Numbered from the stretch's first letter, positions 25,417-35,065 are shown. The stretch: DNA of 64,000 nucleotides from Muricoccus roseus (GCF_900141905.1 NZ_FQZF01000014.1:1-64000); one strand, 5' to 3'. The notes: a model not told the origin generated them from the sequence alone. Program-made: numbers and translations.

Positions 25417-26793
25417 CTATTGCTCGCGGAAGGCGCGGTGGAAGCTGTCGAGCAGCGGCTGGATCATGTAGCGCAGGAAGGAGCGCTCGCCGACCTGGAT
25501 CTGCGCCTCCACGGGCATGCCGGCGCGGAGCTGCACGCCTTCCAGGCGGTTCAGCTCGCCGTCATCGATGTTTATGCGGACGCGGTAGTATTCGTGCATC
25601 GTCCGCTCCTCCGTGGTCACGTCGCCGGCGACCACCGTCACCTCGCCGTTGATGAAGGGGACGAGGCGCTGCTTGAAGGCGGGGAGCCGCACCTCGGCCA
25701 GCAGGCCGGGATGCACCATGTCGATATCGGTCGGCGCCACCCGGACCTCGGCGATCAGCTTGTCGCGCGCCGGGACCAGCTCCATCACCGCCTCGCCGGG
25801 GCGGACCACGGCGCCGGTGTTGAAGAAGCGGCTGTTCAGCACCGTGCCGTCCTCGGGCGCCAGGATCTCGCGCCGGGCCGAGACGTCGTTGGCCGCGCGC
25901 AGCTTCTCCTCCGCGTCGTTCAGCTTCGCCCGGACATCGCGGCTTTCGGTCGAGGCCTCCTGCAGGCGCTGGTCCATCACCTGGCGGATCTGGAACTGCG
26001 CCTCCGCCACCTGGGCCCGCGCCCGCTCGATCTGCGCGACGAGGTCGGAGATGGTGCCATTGGCGGCATGGACCTGGCGCTGCAGGGCATAGAGGCGCGG
26101 CTGGCGCTCCAGCCCCTGGCGCACCAGCCCCTGCACGTCGCTTTCCTCCCGCTGGAGGAGCTCGAGCTGCCGGCGCTGGCTGGCGATCTGCGCCTCGGCG
26201 GAGCTGGCGAGGGCCTGGAACTGCAGGATGCGGGATTCCAGCACCTGGAGCTGGCTGCGCAGGCTCGCCTGACGGGAGGCGAAGAGGACGCGCTGGCCGT
26301 CCATCGCCTCGCGCGCCCGGGAGTCGGTGGCGGCGAGGAGGTCGGGGGGGAAGGCGATAGCCTGCGCGCCCGCGATCTCGGCGGCGATCCGGCTGTCCTG
26401 GGCGAGAAGGGCCCAGCGCTGGGCGCGGGCGGCCTCGCGGCCGGTGGCTGCCTGCACGTCGTCCAGCCGCAGCAGGGGCTGGCCCGCCTTCACCGCGTCG
26501 CCATCACGCACCAGGATCTCGCTGACGATGCCGCCCTCGAGATGGGCGATGGTGCGGCGGCTGCCCTCGGCCTTGATCACGCCCGGCGCGATGGCGGCCT
26601 CGCTGAGCGGGACGAGCACCGAGAAGGCCGTGAAGCCGCCGACGAAGGTGAGCAGGGCGGCGAGGCCGAGCGCCACGGCACCGCGGGTGCGCGGGCGCGG
26701 CATGTCCAACACCAGCAGCGGACGTTCGCCGGCCGGGGCATAGCCCGCGGGCAGCGCCGGGACGGAGGTGGGGGAGAGGGTGGCGAGGCTCAT
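25417..26793 (-). CDS. Type I secretion periplasmic adaptor (HlyD family)
   Basis: A 458-residue membrane fusion protein. A short cytosolic N-terminus (PRPRTRGAVALG) leads to one membrane helix (LGLAALLTFVGGFTAFSVLVPL), then a lipoyl-like half (GGIVSEILVRDGDAVKAGQPLLRLDD), a long coiled-coil hairpin rich in Gln/Arg/Glu (about residues 110-290), and the second lipoyl and beta-barrel part (ILAPEDGTVLNSRFFNTGAVV). It bridges the inner-membrane ABC exporter and an outer-membrane TolC-type channel. Its start overlaps the exporter stop (ATGA). No TolC-like gene is present in the window. Confidence 0.94.
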   Translation of the reverse strand: MSLATLSPTSVPALPAGYAPAGERPLLVLDMPRPRTRGAVALGLAALLTFVGGFTAFSVLVPLSEAAIAPGVIKAEGSRRTIAHLEGGIVSEILVRDGDAVKAGQPLLRLDDVQAATGREAARAQRWALLAQDSRIAAEIAGAQAIAFPPDLLAATDSRAREAMDGQRVLFASRQASLRSQLQVLESRILQFQALASSAEAQIASQRRQLELLQREESDVQGLVRQGLERQPRLYALQRQVHAANGTISDLVAQIERARAQVAEAQFQIRQVMDQRLQEASTESRDVRAKLNDAEEKLRAANDVSARREILAPEDGTVLNSRFFNTGAVVRPGEAVMELVPARDKLIAEVRVAPTDIDMVHPGLLAEVRLPAFKQRLVPFINGEVTVVAGDVTTEERTMHEYYRVRINIDDGELNRLEGVQLRAGMPVEAQIQVGERSFLRYMIQPLLDSFHRAFREQ

Positions 26794-28532
26794 GCGGCGA
26801 CCCCGGGAAGGTTCTTGGGCGGCTGGCCCGGAGGATTGGGAAGGTTGGGCGGGATCGGCCGGGCGGAAAGCCGGGCCAGCACCTCGGCGCGAGGGCCAAA
26901 CAGCTCCGCGGCGCCGTCACGCATCACCAGCACCTTGTCCACGCCGCGGATGAGGGAGGGGCGGTGGCTGACCAGCACGACGGTGGCGCCGATCGCCTTC
27001 AGCCCCGCCAGCCCATCGAGGAAGCGGGCCTCGGCATCGCCGTCCAGGCTGCTGTCCGGCTCATCCAGGATGACGAGGCGCGGGTCGCCATAGAGGGCGC
27101 GGGCCAGGCCCACCATCTGGCGCTGCCCGCCGGAAAGGGCGCCCTCCGCCACCTCGGTCTCGTAGCCCTGGGGCAGGCGGAGGATGGCCTCGTGGCAGCC
27201 GGCGAGCTGGGCGGCGCGGTGCACCGCCTCGGGCGCGGGCTCGGGCTGGAGCCGTGCGATGTTGCGGAACACCGTGCCCTCGAACAGCTCCACGTCCTGG
27301 GGCAGGTAGCCGATATGCCGGCCCAGATCCTCGCGCGGCCAGGTGGCGAGGTCGGCGCCGTCGAGACGCGCGTTGCCGCTAACGGGGGCGAGGGTACCCA
27401 CCAGCAGGCGCAGAAGGGTCGTCTTGCCGGAGCCCGAGGGACCGATCACCCCCAGGCTCTCCCCCGGCTCCAGCGCGAAGCTGACGCCCTTGATCACGGC
27501 GGCGGCCTGCCCGGGCGGCGCCCAGCTCAGGCGCTCGGCCGTCAGGCGGCCCTTGGGGATGGGCAGGGGCTCGGCCTCCGGCCGCAGCCGGGGCTGGGCG
27601 AGGAAGGCGAGCAGGCGGCGATAGGCCTGACGCACCTGCACCAGCCCCTTCCAGCCGCCGATCAGCTGCTCCACCGGCGCCAGGGCACGGCCCATGATGA
27701 TGGAGCCCGCGATCGCCGCGCCGGAGGTCATCTCCTGGCGCAGGGTGAGCCAGGCGCCGACGCCGAGCACCGCGATCTGCACGGCCAGGCGCACGAACTT
27801 GGTCAGGGCGGAGAGGATGGCGGCGCGGTCGGCCGCCTTCTGCTGGAGCGGGGCCGCCTCGGCCACGCCGTCACGCCAGAGGCGGAGCAGGGCAGGGACC
27901 ATGCCCATGGCATCGGCCGCCTCCGCATTGCGCGAAATGGCGTCGGCCCGCTTCTGGGTGGAAATGGCGGCGAGGTTGGCCCGGCGGAGCGGCGCGGCCG
28001 TCGCCAGCTCGCTGGCCAGGGCCAGGCCGAAGAGGATCACGGCACCGCCGGTGGCGATCAGGAAGAGGAGCGGGTTCAGCAGGTAGATGACGAAGAGGTA
28101 AACCGGCACCCAGGGCACGTCATAGAGGGCGAGGGCGCCCGGGCCCGAGAGCCAGGCGCGGCAGGTTCCGAGGTCGCGCAGCACCTCCATCCGGTAGGGG
28201 CGGTTGCGGAGCGTGGCCTCCAGCGCGCGCGCGAAGCCCTCCGGCGCCACGCGCCCCTCCACCCAGATGGCGATGCGCTGCATGACCTGGGAGCGCACGC
28301 CGTCCAGCAGCGCCAGGAGCCCGATGGCCGAGATCGCGACCACGGTCAGCCAGAGCAGCGTGTCCAGGCTCCGGGTGGCGAGCACCCGATCGAAGACCTG
28401 CATCATGTAAAGCGAAACGGTCAGCTGCAGCAGGTTCACGACCAGGCTGAACAGGCCCACGGCACCGAACTGGGTGCGGCAGGTGGCCAGGGCCGTTTGC
28501 AACGCGTTCAGCCGTGGCGGAGACAAGGCCAT
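26790..28532 (-). CDS. Type I secretion ABC transporter, permease/ATPase fusion (PrtD-like)
   Basis: A 580-residue exporter. The N-terminal membrane domain (about 1-310) has several helices (SLVVNLLQLTVSLYMMQVF, LLWLTVVAISAIGLLALL, VPVYLFVIYLLNPLLFLIATGGAVILF-type) and lacks the C39 peptidase domain. The ATPase half has the Walker A GPSGSGKT, the signature LSGGQRQMV, the Walker B LVILDEPDS and the H-loop VSHRPS. Architecture and length match PrtD/RTX-type protein exporters. It heads the operon with the HlyD-like adaptor and a small protein. No RTX repeat substrate lies nearby. Confidence 0.93.
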   Translation of the reverse strand: MALSPPRLNALQTALATCRTQFGAVGLFSLVVNLLQLTVSLYMMQVFDRVLATRSLDTLLWLTVVAISAIGLLALLDGVRSQVMQRIAIWVEGRVAPEGFARALEATLRNRPYRMEVLRDLGTCRAWLSGPGALALYDVPWVPVYLFVIYLLNPLLFLIATGGAVILFGLALASELATAAPLRRANLAAISTQKRADAISRNAEAADAMGMVPALLRLWRDGVAEAAPLQQKAADRAAILSALTKFVRLAVQIAVLGVGAWLTLRQEMTSGAAIAGSIIMGRALAPVEQLIGGWKGLVQVRQAYRRLLAFLAQPRLRPEAEPLPIPKGRLTAERLSWAPPGQAAAVIKGVSFALEPGESLGVIGPSGSGKTTLLRLLVGTLAPVSGNARLDGADLATWPREDLGRHIGYLPQDVELFEGTVFRNIARLQPEPAPEAVHRAAQLAGCHEAILRLPQGYETEVAEGALSGGQRQMVGLARALYGDPRLVILDEPDSSLDGDAEARFLDGLAGLKAIGATVVLVSHRPSLIRGVDKVLVMRDGAAELFGPRAEVLARLSARPIPPNLPNPPGQPPKNLPGVAA

Positions 28533-28599
28533 CGGATCAACTCCCCGGGCGCCCCCCGGCCACGCCCTTCGTAGCCCGCCGCCCTCGGCGCCTCCGTTA

Positions 28600-28660
28600 G
28601 CACAGCTTCGCGAGCGGTCTATGAATTATCGGGTATAAATCGATCCGTCGCCGATCCCGC
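28600..28660 (-). promoter_or_regulatory. AT-rich promoter-like island upstream of the exporter operon
   Basis: In a strongly GC-rich spacer (28533-28678) the stretch around 28621-28641 is unusually A/T-rich and reads, on the reverse strand, ...TTTATACCCGATAATTCAT.... GATAAT (28630-28625) matches a -10 box in five of six bases. I see no good -35 at standard spacing, so this is only a likely promoter area. Confidence 0.3.
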
Positions 28661-28678
28661 GGCGGCCCCCGGCACAGC

Positions 28679-29611
28679 TCAGGGGCGAGAGCCGGGGGCG
28701 GGCTGGGCGAGGTAGGCGATGCGCTTCGCCTCGATCCGCCCACGGGTGACGGTGTCGAGAATCAACCCGCAGGCGAGTGCGAGGAAGGAGAGCATCATCA
28801 TCATCGCGGAAGCGACGAAAGTCGGGAGGCGGGGCACCAGCCCGCTCTGCAGGTACGTTTCCAGCACCGGCGCGAAGAGCCCGGCCGCGATGAGGAACAG
28901 GGCCAGCGCGACCAGCCCGAAGAACAGGCGCGGCCGCTCGCGCTGCACCAGGGCAAGGATCATCCGCAGGATCCGGAAGCCGTCGTGATAGGTGCGGAGC
29001 TTCGATTCCGAACCGGCCGGGCGCTCGCTATAGGCGGTGCGCAGCTCGCCCACGGGCATCCGCAGCTCCAGCGCGTGGACGGTGAACTCGGTTTCGGTCT
29101 CGAACCCCTTCGCCAGGGCTGGGAAAGACTTCACGAAGCGCCGGGAGAAGCAGCGATAGCCCGAGAGCATGTCCGTGACGCGGTTGCCGAAGACGTGCCG
29201 CACCACGCCGGTCAGCAGCTGGTTGCCCAGCCGGTGCCCGGGGCGGTAGGCGCCCTGGGCATCGGTCACGCGCACGCCCGTGACCATGTCCAGCCGCTCC
29301 TCCATGAGGGCCCGGAGCATCGCCGGGGCGTCCGTGGAGTCATAGGTGCCGTCGCCGTCAACCAGGAGATAGGCGTCCGCCTCCACATCCGCGAACATGC
29401 GGCGCACGACATTGCCCTTGCCCTGCTGCGGCTCGGAGCGGACCACTGCGCCGGCCGCGGCGGCGGCCTCGCGTGTCCGGTCGGTCGAGTTGTTGTCGTA
29501 GACGTAAATGGCGGCATCCGGCAGGGCGGCCCGGAAGCCGGCGACGACCCCGCCGATCGCCACCTCCTCGTTATGGCAGGGGATCAGGACGGCGACCTTG
29601 GGATAGCTCAT
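28679..29611 (-). CDS. Family 2 glycosyltransferase with two C-terminal membrane helices
   Basis: A 310-residue GT2 enzyme. The catalytic domain starts at once (VAVLIPCHNEEVAIGGVV), carries the nucleotide-sugar motif YDNNSTDRT and the DxD-type DGDGTYD, and ends in two membrane helices (LFFGLVALALFLIAAGLFAPVL and ASAMMMMLSFLALACGLIL). This is the DpmI/GtrB-like layout that transfers a sugar to polyprenyl phosphate on the cytosolic face. It overlaps the GtrA family gene by ATGA; the pair resembles gtrB-gtrA modules that make and flip a lipid-linked sugar. The start at 29611 is fixed by that overlap. Confidence 0.92.
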   Translation of the reverse strand: MSYPKVAVLIPCHNEEVAIGGVVAGFRAALPDAAIYVYDNNSTDRTREAAAAAGAVVRSEPQQGKGNVVRRMFADVEADAYLLVDGDGTYDSTDAPAMLRALMEERLDMVTGVRVTDAQGAYRPGHRLGNQLLTGVVRHVFGNRVTDMLSGYRCFSRRFVKSFPALAKGFETETEFTVHALELRMPVGELRTAYSERPAGSESKLRTYHDGFRILRMILALVQRERPRLFFGLVALALFLIAAGLFAPVLETYLQSGLVPRLPTFVASAMMMMLSFLALACGLILDTVTRGRIEAKRIAYLAQPAPGSRP

Positions 29612-30057
29612 CGGTTCTGGAACACATATCGGCGGGAGAGGAGGAAATTGCCGCCCATGCCGGCCAGGGCGCCCGCCGCGACCCCCAGCACGGGATGGGC
29701 CGCGGCCAGGGGAAGGTTGCCGACGAGCAGGGCATAGGCGCCATAGTTCATCGCGAATCCCACGAGGTTGACCAGCAGGAACAGGGCCCATTGCCGGCCC
29801 ATGGCCGCCCGCCCCCGGGGCCCCGCCGCCGCGCGGAAGGTCCAGGCCCGGTTCATCGCCCAGGTGGCGGTGGCCGCCGCGAGATAGGAAAGCACCCGCC
29901 CGCCATAGAGGCCCGCGCCCAGGCCAAGGGCGGCGTAGAGCACGGCCGTATCCACCGCGAATCCGGCCGCACCGACCACCCCGAAGCGGAGGAACTCGGC
30001 GGCCAGGGCCCGGTGCTGCGGCGGCAGGATCCGGTCCAGCGGGACGGAGGGGAGCAT
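29608..30057 (-). CDS. GtrA family membrane protein (lipid-linked sugar flippase-like)
   Basis: A 149-residue protein with four hydrophobic segments, matching GtrA. Visible landmarks are LAAEFLRFGVVGAAGFAVDTAVLYAAL-type first helix, WAMNRAWTFR in the second loop (a conserved GtrA motif) and the basic ending NFLLSRRYVFQNR. GtrA proteins are thought to move polyprenyl-phosphate sugars across the inner membrane. It lies directly upstream of and overlaps the GT2 gene. The divergent neighbour across 108 bases is the first binding protein of the large transporter array. Confidence 0.92.
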   Translation of the reverse strand: MLPSVPLDRILPPQHRALAAEFLRFGVVGAAGFAVDTAVLYAALGLGAGLYGGRVLSYLAAATATWAMNRAWTFRAAAGPRGRAAMGRQWALFLLVNLVGFAMNYGAYALLVGNLPLAAAHPVLGVAAGALAGMGGNFLLSRRYVFQNR

Positions 30058-30165
30058 GACCGCCCCTCTAGCGGCTGGGCACGGCTCCGTGAAGGGCGGG
30101 GCTTGCGCGGACGGCCCGGCTGCGCTTGCCTCTCCGCCTTCCTCCCCGAAGGATCGAGAGAGCGC

Positions 30166-31779
30166 ATGCCCACGGATCGACGTCGCTTCCTCGCCGGCGG
30201 CGCCGGCCTTGCCCTAGCCGGCACCGGCCCCCTCGGCCTCGCAGCTCCCGCCCTGGCACAGCCGGCCGGGGCGCGGGTGCTGAAGTTCATCCCCCAGTCG
30301 GACGTGACGGTCACGGACCCGATCATCACGACCGCCTATGTCACGCGCCACCACGGCTACCTGATCTGGGATACGCTGTACGGCTTCGACGAGGACTTCA
30401 ACCCGCAGCCGCAGATGGCCGAGGGCCACAAGGTCGAGGAGGACGGCAAGCGCGTCACCATCACCCTGCGACAGGGGCTGAAGTGGCATGACGGCGCGGC
30501 CGTGACGGCCAAGGACTGCATCGCCTCCATCCGCCGCTGGGCGGCGCGCGACGCGCTGGGCCAGGTGCTGATGGCGCGGACCGACGCGCTGGAGGCGCCG
30601 GACGACCGGAGCATCGTCTTCCGCCTGAAGCAGCCCTTCCCCATGCTGTTCTCGGCGCTGGGCAAGCCCAGCACGCCAGTCTGCTTCATGATGCCCGAGC
30701 GCATCGCCCAGACCGACCCGAACCAGCCGATCCGCGAGATGATCGGCAGCGGTCCCTTCCGCTGGAAGGCCGACGAGCGGGTGCCGGGGTCCCGTGCGGT
30801 GTATGAGCGCTTCGCAGACTACGTGCCGCGGGCCGAGGGGACGGCCAGCTGGACCGCCGGGCCCAAGCGGGTGAACCTGGATCGCATCGAGTGGCACGTC
30901 ATCCCCGATGCCTCCACCGCCGCCAACGCTCTCGCCAATGGCGAGATGGACTGGTGGGAGCAGCCGACAGCCGACCTGCAGCCGACGCTGCGCCGCAACC
31001 GGAACGTGGTGATGGAGATCCCGGACCCGACCGGGCTTTGCGCTATCGCCCGCTTCAACCACCTGCACCCGCCCTTCAACAACCCGGCCATCCGTCGCGC
31101 CCTGCTCGGCGCCGTGGTGCAGGGCGACTACATGACCTCCGTCATTGGCACGGACCGCTCCCTCTGGAAGGACGGCAACGGCTTCTTTCCGCCGGGCACG
31201 CCGCTGGCCAACGAAGCGGGCATGGAGGCCCTCAACAGCCCGCGCGACATGGAGAAGGTGAAGCGGGACCTCGCCGTCGCCGGCTACAAGGGCGAGAAGG
31301 TGGTGCTGATCGCCGCCTCCGACTTCCCCTCGCTCAACGCGCTGGCGCAGGTCGGCAATGACATGCTGACGAAGGCGGGCATGAACGTGGAGTTCGTCTC
31401 CACCGACTGGGGCAGCGTGGTGCAGCGCCGCGCGAGCCGGGAGCCGGTGGAGCGGGGCGGCTGGAGCATGTTCTTCACCTTCTGGGCCGGGCTGGACATG
31501 ATCAACCCCGGCGTCAGCCAGAGCCTGCGCGGCAATGGCCAGCAAGCCTGGTTCGGCTGGCCCACCATGCCGCGCATGGAGGAGCTGCGGAACGCCTGGT
31601 TCGACGCGCCGGACCTGGACGCGCAGAAGAAGGTGGCGCAGGAGATTCAGCAGCTCGCCTTCCAGGAGGTGCCCTACCTCCCGCTGGGCCAGTATTTCCA
31701 GGCCACCGCCTATCGCCGGAACATCTCGGGCGTGCCTAAGGGCTTCCCGATGTTCTGGAGCGTGCAGAAGACCGCCTGA
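30166..31779 (+). CDS. Extracellular solute-binding protein, family 5, copy 1
   Basis: A 537-residue periplasmic binding protein of the peptide/nickel type. The signal is of Tat type (DRRRFLAGGAGLALAG, cut near residue 32 after ALAQ). Family landmarks include the QSDVTVTDPI start of the mature domain, YGFDEDFNPQPQMAEG, the domain-crossing TDWGSVVQRRAS region, and a final FWSV. It is the first of four consecutive paralogues. The ATG at 30166 was chosen because it begins the signal. A perfect 11-bp hairpin follows its stop. Substrate unknown; peptides, opines or other amino-acid derivatives are plausible. Confidence 0.94.
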   Translation: MPTDRRRFLAGGAGLALAGTGPLGLAAPALAQPAGARVLKFIPQSDVTVTDPIITTAYVTRHHGYLIWDTLYGFDEDFNPQPQMAEGHKVEEDGKRVTITLRQGLKWHDGAAVTAKDCIASIRRWAARDALGQVLMARTDALEAPDDRSIVFRLKQPFPMLFSALGKPSTPVCFMMPERIAQTDPNQPIREMIGSGPFRWKADERVPGSRAVYERFADYVPRAEGTASWTAGPKRVNLDRIEWHVIPDASTAANALANGEMDWWEQPTADLQPTLRRNRNVVMEIPDPTGLCAIARFNHLHPPFNNPAIRRALLGAVVQGDYMTSVIGTDRSLWKDGNGFFPPGTPLANEAGMEALNSPRDMEKVKRDLAVAGYKGEKVVLIAASDFPSLNALAQVGNDMLTKAGMNVEFVSTDWGSVVQRRASREPVERGGWSMFFTFWAGLDMINPGVSQSLRGNGQQAWFGWPTMPRMEELRNAWFDAPDLDAQKKVAQEIQQLAFQEVPYLPLGQYFQATAYRRNISGVPKGFPMFWSVQKTA

Positions 31780-31787
31780 TCATTTCC

Positions 31788-31814
31788 GGGACGCCGGGCT
31801 TGCCCCGGCGTCCC
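31788..31814 (+). terminator. Intercistronic hairpin after binding protein copy 1
   Basis: GGGACGCCGGG (31788-31798) and CCCGGCGTCCC (31804-31814) form a perfect 11-bp stem with a 5-nt loop. It lies nine bases past the stop of copy 1 and 41 bases before copy 2. There is no T tract, so it may act as an mRNA 3' stabiliser or partial attenuator that raises the level of the first message segment. Confidence 0.6.
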
Positions 31815-31855
31815 GCATGCTGCTCACATAACGGTAACGTTTGGGAGCAGGACGG

Positions 31856-33442
31856 ATGATTCGACGCCGCCACCTCATGGGGGCCGCGGGCGCTGCGGCG
31901 TTCGCGCCCGCCATGCCAGCGCTCGCGCAGCCCGCCGGGCAGCGCGTGCTGAAGATGGTACCCCAGGCCAACCTGACCAGCCTGGACCCGATCTGGACCA
32001 CCGCAAACATCACCCGCAACCACGGGTACATGGTCTATGACAACCTCTACGGCATGGACTCCCAGTTCCGGCCGCAGCCGCAGCTGGCTGAAGGCCATGT
32101 GGTGGAGGATGATGGCAAGCGGGTCATCATCACGCTCCGCCAGGGGCCGAAGTTCCATGACGGCCAGCCCGTGCGCGCGGCCGATGCCGTGCAGAGCCTC
32201 AAGCGCTGGATGCGACGCTCGCCCTCCGGCCAGAAGCTGGCGGAATTCGTGGACGAGTTGTCCGCGCTCGACGACCGCCGCCTGCAGTTCCGGCTGAAGC
32301 GGCCTTTCCCCTTCCTCCTGCCCGCCCTGGCCCAGGTGAGCAACAGCCCGGCCTTCATCATGCCGGAGCGCATCGCCCAGACCGATGCCTTCCAGCAGGT
32401 GCGGGAATCCGTCGGCAGCGGGCCGTTCCGCTTCAAGGCCGACGAGTTCAACTCCGGCAGCCGTGTGGTCTATGAGCGCAACTCGGATTACGTCCCGACG
32501 ACGGTCGGCTCGCCCAGCCTCACCGCCGGGCCGAAGGTCGTCCATTTCGACCGGGTCGAGTGGCACATCATCACCGATGCCTCGACCTCCGCGGCCGCGC
32601 TCCAGGCCGGCGAGATCGACTGGTTCGAGCAGCCCCCGCCCGAGATCCAGCAGCTGATCCGTCGCAACCGCGCGCTTTCGGTCGAAGCGATCGACCCGCT
32701 GCCGCTGATCGGTATCCTGCGCTTCAATCACCTGCACGCCCCCTTCAGCGACAAGAAGATGCGCCAGGCCCTGCTGCCCGCCATCGACCAGGCCGATTTC
32801 ATGCAGGCCATCGTCGGCACCGAGCCGGGCCTGTGGGAGATGGCCGGCGTCTTCACCCCCGGCACGCCGCTGGCGAGCGATGTGGGGATGGAGCCGCTGA
32901 AGGGGCCGCGGAGCCTGGACCGCGCGAAGGCGCTGATGCGCGAGGCCGGCTACACCAATCAGCCCATGCGTCTGGTCGGGCCCACCGACATCCTCGCCCC
33001 CTCGGCGATGACGCAGGTCTGCGCCGACCTCGTGCGACGGCTCGGCTTCAACGCGGATATCGTTCTGACGGACTGGGGCACCACGGTGCAGCGGCGGACG
33101 AGCCGGGAGCCGGTGGACAAGGGCGGCTGGAGCATGATCCTTACCTCCTTCTCGTCCTTCGACTTCGTCGATCCCTCCGCGCATTTCCCGCTGCGCGGCA
33201 ACGGCACCAATGCCTGGCCGGGCTGGCCCAACATCCCGCAGCTGGAGACGCTGCGCGACGAGTGGTTCGTGGCCCCCAACCCGGCCGACCAGAAGCGCAT
33301 CGCCGAGCAGATGCAGCGCGTGGCTCTGGACGAGCTGCCCTACATCCCGGTCGGCGCCTACAAATCCCTCACCGGCATCCGGAAGGACCTGAGGGACCGC
33401 GTGGCGGGGTTCGCCATGTTCTGGAACATCAAGCGGGCCTGA
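31856..33442 (+). CDS. Extracellular solute-binding protein, family 5, copy 2
   Basis: A 528-residue paralogue of copy 1. It has a Tat-type signal (IRRRHLMGAAGAAAF, cut near AQPAG), VPQANLTSLDPIWTT at the start of the mature protein, TDWGTTVQRRTSREPV and a final FWNI. The ATG at 31856 has GGGAG a few bases upstream; a TTG five codons earlier is possible. It follows copy 1 after 76 bases and precedes copy 3 by 12. Sequence differences from copy 1 are spread along the whole length, so the duplication is old. Confidence 0.94.
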   Translation: MIRRRHLMGAAGAAAFAPAMPALAQPAGQRVLKMVPQANLTSLDPIWTTANITRNHGYMVYDNLYGMDSQFRPQPQLAEGHVVEDDGKRVIITLRQGPKFHDGQPVRAADAVQSLKRWMRRSPSGQKLAEFVDELSALDDRRLQFRLKRPFPFLLPALAQVSNSPAFIMPERIAQTDAFQQVRESVGSGPFRFKADEFNSGSRVVYERNSDYVPTTVGSPSLTAGPKVVHFDRVEWHIITDASTSAAALQAGEIDWFEQPPPEIQQLIRRNRALSVEAIDPLPLIGILRFNHLHAPFSDKKMRQALLPAIDQADFMQAIVGTEPGLWEMAGVFTPGTPLASDVGMEPLKGPRSLDRAKALMREAGYTNQPMRLVGPTDILAPSAMTQVCADLVRRLGFNADIVLTDWGTTVQRRTSREPVDKGGWSMILTSFSSFDFVDPSAHFPLRGNGTNAWPGWPNIPQLETLRDEWFVAPNPADQKRIAEQMQRVALDELPYIPVGAYKSLTGIRKDLRDRVAGFAMFWNIKRA

Positions 33443-33454
33443 GGAGAAAGACCG

Positions 33455-35044
33455 ATGCTACGCCGCCGCGACACCTTTACGGGATTGGTTGCGGCGGCTG
33501 CCGCAATGCAACTGCCCAGGCCCGGCCTGGCGCAGGGCAGCGCCGCGCGCACCTTGCGCGTGGTGCCCCAGGCCAATCTCACGAGCCTGGATCCGGTCTG
33601 GACGACCGCCGTCGTCACCCGCAACCACGCCTATCTTGTCTACGACCAGATCTGCGCCGTCGATTCCACCAACACCCCGCGGCCGCAGATGGCCGAGGGA
33701 TGGGAGATCGGCCAGGACGGCCGGGAATGGGTCTTCACCCTCCGCAGCGGGCTGAGGTTCCATGACAACGAGGCGGTGCGCGCGCAGGATTGCGTGGCGA
33801 GCCTCAAGCGCTGGATGGTGCGCGACGTCTTCGGCCAGGCGCTCGCCGCGCAGACGGACGAGCTCGCGGCGCTGGACGACCGGCGTTTCCGCTTCCGGCT
33901 GAAGAAGCCTTTCCCCTTCCTGGCGCTCGCCATCGGCAAGAGCCAGAACCCCTGCTTCGTCATGCCCGAGCGCCTCGCCGTCACCGATCCCTTCCAGCAG
34001 GTGCGCGACGCCACGGGCTCCGGCCCCTTCCGTTTCGTGGCGGGGGAGTGGAATCCGGGCCAGACTGCGGTCTGGCAGAAGTTCGACGCCTACCAGCCCC
34101 GCCAGGAGGAGCCGAACGGGCTCGCCGGCGGCCGCATGCCGCGGCTCGACCGGATCGTCTGGACCGTGATCAGCGACGCATCCACCGCGGCCTCGGCCAT
34201 GGTGAATGGGGAGCAGGACTACTGGGAATACCCGCTGCATGACCTGCTGCCGGTACTGCGCCGCTCGCGGGACCTGGTGGTGGAGCAGCGGCTGCTGGAA
34301 GGCACTTATGGGGTGCTGCGCTTCAACCATCTCCATCCGCCCTTCAACAACCTGGCGGTGCGTCGCGCGGTGGCCATGGCGGTGGACCAACGCGACTACC
34401 TCCGCGCCGTGGCGGGGGATGACCCCAAGGGCTGGGGCACCTGCGAAGGGGTGTTCACCTGCGGCACCAGCCTGGCGAGCGAGCGGGGGAGCGAGATCCT
34501 CAAGACCCGGAACCTGGACCGGGCCAAGGCGGCGCTCCGGGAGTCCGGCTATGCGGGCGAGAAGGTGGTGCTCATCGCGCCCAGCGACTACCCGCAGATC
34601 AACGCCCTCTCCCTCGTCACCGCCGACCTGATGACGCGGATCGGGCTGAATGTGGAGGTGATCTCGGCCGACTGGGGCACGGTGGTGCAGCGCCGGGCGA
34701 GCAAGGAGCCGGTCGAGCGCGGCGGCTGGAGCGTGGTGCACACCACCTCCTCGGGCAGCGATCTCGGCGTGCCCACCATCCATCTCTTCCTGCGCGCGAA
34801 CGGGCCGAATGCCTGGTTCGGCTGGCCGCAGGACGAGCAGATCGAGACGCTGCGGGCCCAGTGGCTGGACGCGAAGGACGAGGCCGAGAGCACGCGGATC
34901 GGCGCCGCCCTCAACGCGCGGGCGATGGAGGTGCTGCCCTATGTGCCGCTGGGCTTCTACTGGCAGCCCAGCGCCTGGCGGCGGAACGTCACGGGGGTGT
35001 TCCGCGCGCCGGCCACGGTCTTCTGGAACATCGCCAAGAACTAG
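33455..35044 (+). CDS. Extracellular solute-binding protein, family 5, copy 3
   Basis: A 529-residue paralogue with a signal sequence beginning RRRDTFTGLVAAAAAM. The mature start is VPQANLTSLDPVWTT, the central motif is SADWGTVVQRRASKEPV, and the end is FWNIAKN. Unlike the others, it has cysteines in the loop GTCEGVFTCGTS (about 329-340), which could form a local disulfide. GAGGAG precedes the ATG. A Rho-independent terminator follows it, so copies 1-3 may form one expression unit. Confidence 0.94.
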   Translation: MLRRRDTFTGLVAAAAAMQLPRPGLAQGSAARTLRVVPQANLTSLDPVWTTAVVTRNHAYLVYDQICAVDSTNTPRPQMAEGWEIGQDGREWVFTLRSGLRFHDNEAVRAQDCVASLKRWMVRDVFGQALAAQTDELAALDDRRFRFRLKKPFPFLALAIGKSQNPCFVMPERLAVTDPFQQVRDATGSGPFRFVAGEWNPGQTAVWQKFDAYQPRQEEPNGLAGGRMPRLDRIVWTVISDASTAASAMVNGEQDYWEYPLHDLLPVLRRSRDLVVEQRLLEGTYGVLRFNHLHPPFNNLAVRRAVAMAVDQRDYLRAVAGDDPKGWGTCEGVFTCGTSLASERGSEILKTRNLDRAKAALRESGYAGEKVVLIAPSDYPQINALSLVTADLMTRIGLNVEVISADWGTVVQRRASKEPVERGGWSVVHTTSSGSDLGVPTIHLFLRANGPNAWFGWPQDEQIETLRAQWLDAKDEAESTRIGAALNARAMEVLPYVPLGFYWQPSAWRRNVTGVFRAPATVFWNIAKN

Positions 35045-35065
35045 GCATGGCACGCGTCGTGCAAG

